NCBI GenBank assembly: GCA_011319805.1
Contig: SJRY01000075.1
Span: 62,001 to 126,000 of the forward strand
Reading direction: 5' to 3'
From: Macrocybe gigantea
Taxonomy: Eukaryota; Basidiomycota; Agaricomycetes; Agaricales; Callistosporiaceae
Length of the DNA: 64,000 bases
Part shown: positions 8,327-18,822 of the stretch, one piece after another
Position numbering within the stretch: position 1 is the first letter of the stretch
Layout: every line of letters starts with the position of its first letter
Notes under the pieces: generated by a model
Databases searched by the model: none
The model's input: the letters and a program-made list of their open reading frames with translations, nothing else
Told to the model about the DNA's origin: nothing
Made by a program: the position numbers and the translations under genes

Positions 8327-10049
8327 CAGAGCTTTCTTCATCCTTGTCTTCTTCGTCCTCTCCTTCTTCTTCTTTCACTTCTCTGACCCGGGATTTTCCT
8401 TTCTTCTTCTTCTTGCAGTTTCGTGCATAGTGTCCCTTTAAGCCACAATTGAAACATGTGACATTTGCTGCTCCTTTTCGTGGTTCCGGGCAGTTTCGTG
8501 AGATGTGTCCTGGTTTATTGCAGTTGAAGCAGTTGTTGCTTCGTACTTTGTCGACTTCCATGGCCTGTCCTGCTCCTCGGCTTGGATTTCCGGCCTTGCG
8601 CTGATTGCTTGTGAATTCTCCTCTCATCACATTTCTGTGTTCATCGATGTTTCGTCCAATCGCTCGAACTGTCTTGATATATTCATCTCCATCTGTTGGA
8701 AGTGTGGAGATCGAGTGTACGGCTTCTGCTGTCCTTCGGTTTAAGCTCTTCTCGAGTAGGAAACGAGGGGCTGTTCCTGTCATTCCTGCTTTCCCTGCGA
8801 GGTCCACGAATTCATCCAGAAATTCGTCGATGGGTCGGTTTCCCTGTCTGATGTTGAATAGTTTGCTTCCTGCTTGTGATGGCGACATGACGTTGCTGAA
8901 TCGTGTCTCTATCTCGGTTATGAAGTCAGCCCATGTGCTTTGGTTGGTAGTGGTGTCGATCTTCTTTGATGCCCAGTGGGCTCCGGGTCTGTCGGTCATT
9001 CTAGACAGGACCGCTCCAATCTTCTGTGTATCCGTGAGGTCTCCATGTGCGTTATGTAGAGTTTCATCTTCCTCCACCAAATATCGAAGGATGTTCGATC
9101 TCCTGTAAAGGATTTCGGGTCGGCGATGATTCCCTTGTACTCTGTCGTCATCCTTTGGGGGTTTTCTTCGTCGTTCTCTTGGTCTTGGTCTTCCTGTTCC
9201 TGGATCTGTTGTTCTTGGGTCTGCTGTGCTTGTACTTGGGCTTGCTGTTCTTGGAGCTGTTTCTGTCTTCGCTCCTCTCTCTGTTCTTTCCAGTAGTCTA
9301 GGTCGACTCCTGCGATCTACAAGCTTGTTCAAAATCGGCCCACTCTGCGGCGGTCGGTCCGGTTGTCTTTGGTAATCCTTTTCGCTCCCTCCACCGATAG
9401 TATTCGTCCCAGTCACTGTTGCTTACTTTCGCCACGGTGGTGCGATTCTCTCCTTATGCAGTGCTTCGGCGGATTGGTCCTCTGAAGGGGTTCGGCAGTT
9501 TCGTTCCTGTGTGTCCTTGACTCTGGTGTCGTTCTCGTTGGTTCTGTCGTACGCTCTGTGCGTCGTGCCCTCTCTGTATCAGTATGTCTTCCTCCTGTGT
9601 TCGGCGATTATAGTTCTCGATCTGTTGTCGCCTAAAATCTCGGGCTTGCGTTCGTTCTTCTCTCGTTTTCTTGCGGATGGGTTCGTCCTCTTCTTCGGCA
9701 AGAAGATTCTGGTCTGACCACAGCTCTTCTGGGCTTATCCCGTATTCTCCTCTAGGAAGAGTTCTGCAATGAGTTGTGCTGCTCCTTCGCTGAGGATCTC
9801 AGCGGGCTCGTCTGTGGTGGTGAAGGCAAACTCTCTCAGAAATGCCTGTTCTTCGTCGTCGCTACTTGGTGTAGGCGTGCGCTCTCTCTTTCGTTTGTTT
9901 GGATTGCTAGTGTCTCTGCGGGTGGCGTGGACTGTCTCTGCGAATGGCGTGGACTGCAATGTCTGGTCTACTTCTCTGAGCCAAGTGCTCTCGTCGCTCG
10001 TGCTAGTGCTCGCTGGGTCGGCGACCGCTTGTCGTCGAATGTTGATCAA
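8295..10049 (-). pseudogene. gag: Gag, split across frames (two CCHC zinc knuckles at C-terminus)
   Basis: Minus-strand gag region. The C-terminal frame (about 9060-8295) contains the capsid-like region and two zinc knuckles, CFNCNKPGHISRNC and CFNCGLKGHYARNC, followed by a Lys then Glu/Asp-rich tail. Upstream, protein-like sequence continues in other frames: a Gln-rich stretch (about 9300-9060), another frame (about 9735-9300) with one TAA at 9454-9456, and an N-terminal frame at 10049-9735. Each frame change is -1, consistent with missing single bases near 9740, 9300 and 9050. With nearly identical LTRs, either the assembly lost bases or an already defective copy was mobilised in trans. No restored sequence is given. 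Confidence 0.75.
8313..8319 (-). promoter_or_regulatory. Candidate -1 ribosomal frameshift site GGGTTTT (gag to protease)
   Basis: On the element strand the heptamer G GGT TTT sits in the gag zero frame, 18 nt before the gag TAG and just after a TGA closing the protease frame upstream. Slipping back one base enters the protease frame. It fits the X XXY YYZ rule. Any downstream pseudoknot was not assessed. Confidence 0.65.
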
Positions 10050-10102
10050 GTCTTTGATAAAGCGTGACGTGGTGTGTGTGTGAGTCTGAGCGAGTCTCGA
10101 CG

Positions 10103-10113
10103 AGGCTTAATAT
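10103..10113 (-). other. Self-primer binding site (Tf1-like)
   Basis: Two bases inside the 5' LTR, the element strand reads ATATTAAGCCT. It is exactly complementary to AGGCTTAATAT at 10201-10191 within the LTR, at the predicted 5' end of the transcript. Tf1 of fission yeast primes reverse transcription with the first 11 nt of its own mRNA in this way. Confidence 0.8.
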
Positions 10114-10115
10114 CT

Positions 10116-10435
10116 TGTTAGGCTAGACGAATCTCAGAAGGACTCGGGCAGACTAAGTGCAAGAGTGGTCTTGAGATGATGGCAAAAGGAATATTAAGCC
10201 TAGCGTTACTGGTACATCTGGGAGTCCTTATATACACTACAGTACTCGAGCACGGACCATGGGCTGCGCAATGCTGTGGACTGCGGATGAGTAAGACTGG
10301 AAGGAGATGACTCAGGATGACTAGGGAAGTGAGATGACTCGATGGCTGCGCGCTGCGCAGCATGATGGGGGAGATAAGGGATGTGGGAAAGATAAGATAA
10401 GAAAATGAATAGTCCTTTGGGCGGCGTCTGTAACA
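10116..10435 (-). repeat. 5' LTR
   Basis: 320-bp LTR, TG...CA, followed on the plus strand by CATTC (10436-10440). On the element strand it holds a TATATAAG box and the likely transcript start. Confidence 0.97.
10191..10234 (-). promoter_or_regulatory. LTR core promoter: TATA box and predicted transcript start
   Basis: TATATAAG on the minus strand at 10234-10227; about 33 nt downstream the sequence AGGCTTAATAT begins at 10201. That spacing fits a TATA-directed start, and the 11-nt match to the primer site supports 10201 as the RNA 5' end. The same box is present in the 3' and solo LTRs. Confidence 0.7.
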
Positions 10436-10799
10436 CATTCAGTTCTTTAACATGTTTCTTATATTCTTCTATTCGTCTATGCAGCGCCCTCATCATCATC
10501 TCCAAAACATCAAACTTTGCCTTTGCTAAGTATCCGATCCCGCCGACTAAGCTGTTGGAGGTAGGGACAAAATCTTCCATCGTCGGATCCCACCACATGA
10601 TGGAAAGGGGGTCATTGGGATCATCTGGCTTCGTCGGTATGCAGCCTAGATGAGGGTAGTCGCCGAGATATGGTTGCGGCCACAACATTGGGTCGTCTTC
10701 GCCATAACGATAATCAGCTCGAAGGTAAACGTCGCATTGGCCCAATGGCGGAAAAGGAATGTAATCCCCGTTCGGCGTGGTACAAACGACTTTGCCCAT
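10436..10799 (-). pseudogene. N-terminal part of LTR-interrupted unknown gene
   Basis: ATG at 10799-10797 begins about 120 codons (MGKVVCTTPNGDYIPFPPLG ...), ending HVKELN at the retrotransposon boundary. Removing the element and one CATTC continues the frame into ASLLSLEKAM at 3914. The N-terminal region is rich in Pro, Asp and Trp and ends in a charged helix. No named domain. Separation from its remaining two parts by 6.5 kb and 320 bp insertions should inactivate it. Confidence 0.6.
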
Positions 10800-12075
10800 T
10801 ACTGCCGCAACACGGCTGTCCCATGGTAGAAGGGGTTCTGCCAGGATGTCAGGAAAAAAAAATAGGGTGGAGGGCTGAAAGCCTTACTGTCTAACCTGCG
10901 CTTCACCAAAAGCCTGGCGGAATCAATCGCAGAGCATCCGTTAAAGTATAATGATGCCATTTGATGCTGAAATTTTGTTAAAAAAAAAAAACAACCTGGG
11001 AGGAACGAAAAATGAACTCACAAATCTAGTTATGAAAAGCGCTGGAAGGTGAGGGTGAGATGGGATTCTCCTGTGCTTGCTTCTAGAGTCATCAGTGACT
11101 CAAACAAGGTTGCACAGAGGAAAAGCATCGTTGATCATTCCAATAGATGATACGCTGAGTCTCAATCAAGATCAACAGGGAAGGAGGGCAAGCACACGAA
11201 GTGAATTTGCCAGGGTCAACACGGAGTTGAAACCCTCTCGAGTCAACGTGAAGTTAAAACTCGAGTCCGGATTGGGGAGGGCGATGAAGAGGAGGAGTAC
11301 TCACCAGTTGAGGACCGAGCAACGCGGGAGGATGGTCAAGACGTGGTAGAGAAGAACAAAGTTGAGTTTGATTAGTCAGCAGGCGGCCGTGATCAACACA
11401 AGTCCATTGCTGTCGTTGTGCACCATGCCCTCCTCTCTCCCCGCCTCCTCTCCTCTGCCTCGTCCAACTGGATTTGCGACCGGCTGTTGATATGGTGCCG
11501 CCGTTTGACTTCGTGTCGCGGTGGTTGGACTGGACTTCGCGTTCGTCCATTGAGGGCTCGACTTCGAGTCACCCTCAACATCGTGCAGACATCTTCAAAT
11601 TGCTCTTGTTCATTCCCGCCGCCTTCCTTCGATTCAGCTAGGAACCTTACACACGGTAATTGGTATTCCGATTGCCATCAGTTGACTCCACGTCGCGATG
11701 GCTGGACTGGACTTCGTGTTCGTCCATTGGGGTCTTGACTCCATGTCATCCTCAACATTCCCGAGCATTCCCTATTTCCCTGCGAAGGACGACATTGAAT
11801 CCGCTAGTATATTCTCTTAGGGGTATACTCTGTACAGAAGTTCAGCTCTGCAGCCCCCCCGATGTAATTTTCCAGGGGTTCTTTGTGTGTATATTGAACA
11901 GCTCAATCTGGTATGTTCAAGTCGCCCATATCCGCATTGTCCAGCATTGTATAACTCCCGAAACAGATAGCTTATGTGCATTGATATGTTCCGTCCGCCG
12001 CTAAACTACCTGTGATCCGAAGAATATAACTAAGTCCTTCTAAATAACACGTCGACTTGGTCTCCTCTCCCCAAC
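10800..12075. other. Intergenic region with an imperfect direct repeat
   Basis: No gene recognised in about 1.28 kb. It contains an A13 run near 10981 and the diverged repeat described separately. It may include the undefined left end of the Tnp2-type transposon. Small ORFs here look random. Confidence 0.4.
11495..11770 (+). repeat. Imperfect direct repeat, offset about 177 bp
   Basis: Copies at about 11495-11590 and 11674-11770 share TGGACTGGACTTCG, GTTCGTCCATTG and CCTCAACAT in order. Many differences are transitions. It could be an old tandem duplication or a subterminal repeat of the neighbouring DNA transposon. Confidence 0.6.
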
Positions 12076-15000
12076 ATGCCCCCGCAACAGTCTAAACCCC
12101 CGAGAAAAATCCCCTGCGATTGCGGATGCAGAGGAAATTATCATCCAAAGACCATTCAGAGGCACCGTAACTTGAAGACGGTCCGACATCTTGGCAAAAA
12201 CATTCTTACCGAAATGGATCTCATTGATCCCCAGGAGTTATCGTTTCTAGATGAAGGCACCAGTTCAAAGCGGAAGCGCCCGATGTCTACAGCGACTGGT
12301 GACGAGAGCAGACAGGCCAGGAAGAGAAGGAAGGCAATTGCACCCCCAAGCCCCAGCCCCTCCCATCATTCCCTTCCCCCGCAAGCATCTTTCAAGGATG
12401 ACCCATTTGTACCCATCGATCACGCCAGCAATTCCCTGGCTATTCCCGAATCCGAACTAGAGTCCGCCGTCAATCCTATCCTCAATGAACAGTATTCCTG
12501 GAATGAAGGCGTCGACTCTTCACCCGAGACAATATTGTGTCGCACGCTCGTGAGTTCACTCAAGAGCAAAGGATTCGGCTGAAGGAAACACGCTGGCATG
12601 CCAATTTCCAAGTCGAGGATAGCGAATTGGATAAGGCCATTGACGAGGAAGATTTCGATGAAGAAGACAGTAAAGACGAAGATGAGGGCGAACATGATTG
12701 CAATCTCGAAGATATGGATCTTGCCGATTTTCCATTGGTGAATGTCTCGACTTACGATGGGCCAAGTGAAGAGTTTTATCGTGCAATGGCCTCCATAAGT
12801 ACGTTTCAATTTCCCCTTCTCGCTTCATCACACTCACCAATATTCCTCAGACAGGCAGTCTTTCCGGGAGGAGGACCTTAGCACTCTTCGCATGTATGCG
12901 CTCAAGACCGAAGGGCCACTTACTGAAGCTGTCTTCGACAAAGTCCAAATGGCCTGCCCATCCATACACCATCTTTCTCTGAAGAAGACAAAACGGAGAG
13001 TTGCATTTATGTCCGGTCTCGAGCCCGAACGATACGATTGTTGTGTCAATTCCTGCATCTGTTTCACCGGCACATACGAAGGTTGCGACGAATGCCCTAA
13101 CTGCAACGAACCGAGATGGACAGAAGGCGGCAAGGTGCAGAAGTACTTTGAATATCTTCCCATTATTCCCTGACTTTGAGGAATGATGGGCAATGTTGAA
13201 TTTGCCTGAGCCCTGCGCTATCATGCGGAGCATAAACACGAGCCCGGCGTCATCACTGATGTCTTCGACGGCAGTCATTACCGCTCTCTCCTCGAAGAAT
13301 TTGTAACTGTCGATGGCATGACCCTAGATTTTTTCCATTTTTCGGATGAGCGCGATATCGCTCTTGGATTCTCAACGGATGGGTTTGCTGTGTTCAAGAA
13401 TTGCCCGCAGACTTCCTGGCCTATCATCATGTTCATCTATAATCTTGCCCCCGACATTCGTTTTCAGAAAGGAAAGGAGCTGCATCTGGGCATTATACCC
13501 GGTCCCAAGAAGCCATGGGACTGGGATTCCTTCATGCTTCCCTGCACTTTGGAGATGATCCGACTTGCTATAGGTGTCCCCGCGTTCAATTCTCTCACCC
13601 AGAGTCTCTTCGATATGCATGCCTATGTCATACTCGGGTTTGGTGACATCCTAGCTATGGCCTTGGTCATGCGAATGAAAGGTCCAAATGCCATCTTCCC
13701 GTGCCGCCTGTGCGAAATTGAAGGTATTCGAACTGTCGGGTGCCGTGTTCACTATGTACCCCTCCACCGTGACAATATCCTCGAGTCTAACTCCCAGTCA
13801 TACGATCCATTCGACCTTCTCTTACGGACACATGACAACTTTATGCAACAAGCTGCGGAAGTCCAGGTTGCACCCACCAAAGCTGCAGCAGAGAAACTGT
13901 CAAAGAGGTGTGGCATCAAGGGAGTGCCATTACTGAGCTGTCTAAGCTCTCTTTCCTTTCCGTGGTCATTTCCTTTCGATTTCATGCACCTAATCTGGGA
14001 GAATCTCATACCCAACCTCATAGCATTTTGGACTGGCGAATTCAAGCAGCTGGATTGCGAGGGCGATGACTATGTCATAGATCGAAGCGTATGGGATGCA
14101 ATCGGGGAAGCATCTTATCAGGCTGGCAAGACAATCCCATCTGCGTTTGGCACTTGAGTTCCGAACCTAGCGACGCACCCCGGGAAGGTTACGGCCGAAA
14201 TGCGATCAGTCTGGACCCTCTATCTTGCGCCCATCCTGCTGGAGCATGCCTTTACGGACGAAGTGTATTATGCTCACTTCATTGAGCTCGTCTGACTACT
14301 GAACTTGTGTTTGCAATTCGAAATATCCGATGAAGAACTGGATGAGATTGATAATGGTTTCAAGTCATGGGTCATCAAATACGAAGCGTGGGTCATTATC
14401 CGATATCATTCTGGTATGTACTCATCACGAGAACTCCAGGCTGTACTATCAGCATGATCTGGCGCGACTGTCCGCCTGCCCTCTCACGATCCACGCGTTG
14501 CTCCATATCGGAGACGGTATCAGAGCAATGGGTCCCGTTTGGGCATATTGGGCTTTTCCGATCGAGCACCAGTGTAACGATCTTTTGTCAGCAGTCGTCA
14601 GTTGCCGAAACCCATACGTTTCAATCAGCAATTATATGACAGCGACAGCCCATCTCTCTCAGATCAAGCTCATGTACAATCTTGAACAAGAAATTTCACT
14701 AGAGCGCCTGAAGAAAATGGATGACAAGTTTACAACAACGGCTTGTAGGTACCATTTGAATTCTAGTTCAGGCAACAAGCTAACGTTTCCAAGATCCCGG
14801 CCTGATCCTTTCTGGACCGAGGCGAAACGGCCCACTTTCCTCTGAAATCCACAGGAAAATTGTCGCTCACCTGGTGACTCGCTACGATTCAACAATGAAG
14901 ATTGTTCGACAAGCATTTACGAACGACGCGACCATAATACAATATGGTAGACTTGCAATAGACGGCGGTGGGGACTCTATTCAAGCGCGCGATCTGGTAA

Positions 15001-15447
15001 CAATGTACGATGGTAACCGTGATGCGTCCTACGTTCGGGTGCGTACACTTTCCTTACTTATGTGAATGGATAATTGATGTAACAGTCAAAAAGTATGTGC
15101 TACAGGTCGATAAGTACGCCCATCAACGTCGCCAGCAACCCATCTTTGTCTGGCGTGATTTCTATGGGCAACTGCTATGGATTTTTGTTGTCCAACTTCC
15201 CCGATCGAAGCAGTTGAAGTTGGCGGCTCCTACGACCCACCTGTTAGCCTTGATTCGACAGATTGAAGTGCAGGAAACAAATCCAATTGGCATTCCAATG
15301 TGCAAGGACGTGCCGAATGCTGTTCAGGAGGTAGTGGATCTAAGCACTGTCAAGTGTTTGGTAGGTCGAGTCCGACGCGGAAATCTTTGGGCCATAGTGG
15401 ACCGTGGTGGTGGGGGTACTAAGACGAATCAGCTTATGGATGAATAG
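12076..15447 (+). pseudogene. Tnp2-type (CACTA-like) transposase, decayed
   Basis: Plus-strand remnant matching basidiomycete Tnp2/Transposase_21 proteins. In order: N-terminal CDCGCRGNYHPKTIQRH zinc-like region (12076); an acidic segment; a Cys-rich segment CCVNSCICFTGTYEGCDEC (about 13040); the core with LGIIPGPKKPWDWDSF (about 13480) and FDFMHLIWENLIPNL (about 13975); CPLTIHALLHIGD (about 14490); and a C-terminal domain with LVGRVRRGNLWAIVDRG ending at 15447. Some gaps are true introns, for example GTACGT...CTCAG near 12798-12850. In-frame stops are all TGA (13171, 13177, 13207, 14155, 14293) where Arg fits, and there is one -1 frame break near 12520. It cannot encode active transposase. 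Terminal inverted repeats were not found. Confidence 0.85.
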
Positions 15448-16693
15448 GTTAGTCCTTTTAACCAGCTTGCTAACATGGAATTGATGCAGAACAAGTTACA
15501 GATACATATAATTTAATCTCCTTCCAAATGTGAAATACAATCCGTATATCTTTTCCTTCTCTTGACGATGATGTTGGTAAGGAAGGCAATAAGAAGGAGC
15601 GTCGATCAAAGTGAGTTCGATGGCCACATCAAGAATTTGACCAATTTAAGTGCTTACCCTCTATTATCAGTTCGTGAATGTATTTTTGTGTAGGCACTGG
15701 TGAATAAAAATTTTGTCACGCAGAAAAATTGCAAGAAAGTGTCGCGCGATAAAGGATTACAGCAATTTCGAGTTCAAATCTCCTCCAAACGATGACACTG
15801 CTTTTTCAAATCGAGCCTCTTCTTCTTCTGCCAATCTCCACTGTTCCCATAGCAAATTGCAACCCTCGGCTTAACGTCAAATATGTGCATGGTGACGAAC
15901 GCATGCCCATTGCGAAAGCCTCGCCAAGTCCAGTGGTTCACTTGCTCGGAGGTCGATCTATGGAGCCCGCCCCTACTGACAACCTTAGCGAGAATAAATG
16001 AGAAACAAGTATCTTACATCAAAACCCATGTCGGTTTGGACGTCCACGGCCAGTTCAATGTCGCCTTCTTCAACAGCGCCTCCCTGAACGCGCTGCTCGC
16101 AAGTTCTCTTTGTTTCCGATCCTTCGGTGTTGACACGACAAGGTAAAAGAGTCAAGATCGACAAGGAAGCGAAGGCAGCATAGTTCAATGTGCACGGCCG
16201 ACGGCAGAGAATGTGTTCAATGAGAAAGAGTCAAACTCAAAATAACAACGTCACAATCTCAAAATGCGCTGCAATAACTTCAAGCGACATTGAAGCAGCT
16301 TTTCAATACTCACGTCCTCGCACGTTAACCCATCAATCTGGCCACGTTCTGTCAAATATTTCCACCCCGTAGTTGAGCACAAGACGTCAGAAAAACCCTG
16401 TCCGCTTTTTGATTCTAAATGTCGCAACTTATAGCTAAAGGACGAGTCAATAAAACGACACCATCCGACAAGTATTCTGCCTCTCCATTTCTTATCAAAA
16501 GGTACGTTTTTTCGTCCCCGAATCATCAAATTTTTTTCATGCGAATATGTTCAATAAATTCATACTATTAACGTCGTAATTTTCTGCCTACAAAACCTGA
16601 CGACTTTCCGCCCCTTCCAATACCGACGCCCTTTGCCACCTTTTCGGCTTTCAGCCCCCCATAGTCGGTTATTCCGCCCCTTCTGGGCTCACA
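15448..16693. other. Intergenic region, nothing recognised
   Basis: About 1.25 kb between the transposase and Helitron remnants. Small ORFs on both strands (for example near 15790-16190) show no protein-like features. It may hold the right end of the Tnp2 element and non-coding Helitron sequence. Confidence 0.4.
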
Positions 16694-17686
16694 GTGCCAT
16701 TTGCTGGCATTACAGTGCTCTTTGGAGGTGATTTTCATCAAACTCTTCCTGTTATTCCTAAAGGCACTCGCCAGCAAATCATTTCTGCCTCTCTTAAATG
16801 AAGTTCACTCTGGAGATATATCACAGTTTATCAACTCGAGCAAAATATGCGCCTTGAACAGATACCAGAAAACCTTGCTCATGCTAATTGGCTATTGGAT
16901 ATTGGAGAAGGCAGAACAGTTGATGAACAGGAACAAATCACAATTCCTGAGTAAATGATCTGCACTGAAAACACGATCAATAATCTTATCAATTTCACCT
17001 ATCCTGACATCGAACTTGGTAGTCATAAAGATCAATACTACCTTGATCGTACTATATTATCATGCACTAATGATGATGTGGATAACAACAACACCATTAT
17101 TCTTCACAAATTTCCAGGAGAAGAAAAGATACTTCTTAGTGCAGATAGCGTGGAATCAGGAGAAGAAGACTTTCAGCCATATCCTGTTGAGTATCTCAAC
17201 TCACTCAAAGCAGGTGGTCTTCCTTTAGCAAGGCTAGCTTTGAAGACAGGTTGTCCAATTATGCTACTTCGAAATTTTGATCCTTCAATTGGACTATGCA
17301 ATGGAACTCAGTTGATTGTATTGGAAATAGGAGAAAGAGTATTGAGATGCAGGATAATTAGTGGAGATACCAAGTTTGCAAGAACTATTGTTTTCATTCC
17401 TCGAATTTCTCTTACTCCATCAGCTGAAAATCTTCCTATACCTCTTCGAAGGCATCAATTCCCTGTATGACTTGCATTCTGCATGACAGTTAATAAATCA
17501 CAAGGACAATCTGTCAAGCGAGTTGGATTAGATCTTAGGTCTCCAGTTTTTTCACATGGACAATTATATGTTGCATTATCAAGATGTACATCAGGGAATC
17601 GTATAAAGATACTATTAAACAATACTAATAGAGATAGAAAGACTCCCAATATTGTATTTAAAGAAATACTTACAGGAGTTTTGTAA
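16694..17686 (+). pseudogene. Helitron-type PIF1 helicase, C-terminal remnant
   Basis: One frame covers 331 codons with three stops. Motifs of the Helitron/PIF1 helicase C-terminal half appear in order: [17 protein letters not shown] (near 16715), FPGEEKILLSADSVE (17116), GCPIMLLRNFDPSIGLCNGT (17249), FIPRISLTP (17395), [15 protein letters not shown] (17483) and [14 protein letters not shown] (17555). The Walker motifs, Rep endonuclease domain and 5' end are missing. The stops at 16799 (TGA), 16952 (TAA) and 17468 (TGA) lie in place of Arg, probably Gln, and Arg. A-T content is higher than in neighbouring genes, as expected for a decayed transposon. Confidence 0.88.
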
Positions 17687-17722
17687 ATAAATCTATTTGG
17701 ACTATTTGGATTTCAATTACAA

Positions 17723-17735
17723 GTGGCAAAGCCAC
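17723..17735 (+). repeat. Perfect short hairpin after the Helitron helicase
   Basis: GTGGC-AAA-GCCAC lies 37 bp past the helicase stop. Helitrons end in a short GC-rich hairpin about 10 bp before CTRR. Here the following bases (GGGTTCTTAAGCTCG) show no clear CTRR, so this is a possible but unproven terminus. Confidence 0.3.
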
Positions 17736-18087
17736 GGGTTCTTAAGCTCGTCCTCATAACGGGAAAAACGGATAAAATTAGCCTCTCCAATCATAATAAT
17801 CCTCATTGTTAATCACGAGGTATCCTTGATCCGGCGATTATAAAGTTACGAGGGTTTTCTTGACTGACAGAATGCTCGACTCATCCGACAATGTTCATAC
17901 GTTTGTCTCAGCGCAAAGCACAGCGCCTCATTAACAGCTGCAGCAGGGACCGCGATAGTCATTCGCAAATTTCGCGGTGAATCGCCAGCTGTCCCGCCCA
18001 ACGTGCTTTTTTTTTTTTGCCTCTGAAGTCAGAAAGACATCCAGGACCTAGATTGCACTAAACTCAGCATCAGAGCCGAACTACGGC
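17736..18087. other. Intergenic region
   Basis: No gene recognised. It includes a T10 run near 18009. A possible splice acceptor (CACTAAACTCAG) just before 18070 hints that the next ORF has an upstream exon. Confidence 0.35.
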
Positions 18088-18426
18088 GTGACTTCGGAAT
18101 ATCTTACGTCGCTTCTTCCAGTTGATAAAAGCCAGCAAGTGAAATGCTTGCAGGCACTGTTCTCCAGCGCCAGCCTCTGCACTGCGGGCAGAATGCTCCA
18201 GTCCATTTTACCAGACGATTTCAATCCTTTTGCAATTCACCCATTCACGAACGGATCGGGTCTTCTCCCGCCTTTGCCTGAGCCAACGCAATATCCGACA
18301 TTTATGACCACCCAGAATCAGTCCGCAGTGTACCAGGACCTGTTTGCAGCGTCGCCGTCTTCTTCCAATGCTGAACAGGCGAATAGTGCCAAACGGAGCC
18401 TTAAGTCCTCGTCCAAGAATGCATGA
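18071..18426 (+). CDS. Possible terminal exon of a small unknown protein
   Basis: An open frame of about 118 codons ending at TGA 18424-18426. There is no ATG start; a branch-plus-acceptor sequence CTAAACTCAG precedes 18071, so it may be a last exon whose first exon I cannot place. Composition is protein-like (Ser, Pro, Gln-rich C-terminus: NSAKRSLKSSSKNA). No domain recognised. Confidence 0.3.
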
Positions 18427-18822
18427 TTTCCCCAACCTGTTTGTGTTCCATTTCTGCCATTGGATACCCGCTTTCTGATTGTATGCATCTCCTTTATTTC
18501 CAGTCGTGATTTATTTTGGATCCCTGTTGAAAAGGAACGAGAAATTTACAGTACGGACTTGTATGGCATACATACAATGAGATGTGAAACCGATGCGTCA
18601 CGCGAATTGAACGACATGCGCGATTACAAATCATCTCAACGCATCGTTCAGATTGACAGCAACACTTGCTGGTTTGTGCCACCATGCGTCTGCGAGAGGT
18701 TGTTCCAGCGTGACGCGAGGCGAAATCACAAAAAAAACCGAGTCCTCGTGCTGTCCGAAGTGCCTGTGGTCATCCTACGCCTTCGCTGTATCATTGTTCG
18801 TTCCCCTGTCACGCGCTTCCAG

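Larger units (their letters stand above)
3920..10435 (-). mobile_element. Full-length Ty3/Gypsy chromovirus-type LTR retrotransposon
   Basis: A 6,516-bp element on the minus strand, bounded by LTRs in the same orientation and flanked by the 5-bp target duplication CATTC (3915-3919 and 10436-10440). In element order it has 5' LTR (10435-10116), self-primer site, gag with two CCHC knuckles, protease, RT-RNase H-integrase with C-terminal chromodomain, an extra ORF, a polypurine tract and the 3' LTR (4238-3920). Domain order RT before IN makes it Ty3/Gypsy; the chromodomain makes it a chromovirus. The two LTRs differ by one substitution and one base in a G run, so insertion is very recent. The pol frame is intact, while gag is split across frames. 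It interrupts an unknown host gene. Confidence 0.96.

Noticed and set aside
8295..10049. A chain of programmed frameshifts in gag
   Set aside because: Only the gag-protease junction has a slippery heptamer. The other breaks lack one, and the same -1 error affects ordinary host genes.
15700..15800. tRNA-like T-arm sequence (GAGTTCAAATCTC) near 15770
   Set aside because: No matching D-arm, anticodon stem or acceptor stem could be built around it.
17723..17750. Definite Helitron 3' terminus
   Set aside because: The hairpin is present but no CTRR end follows at the usual distance, so only a possible end is annotated.
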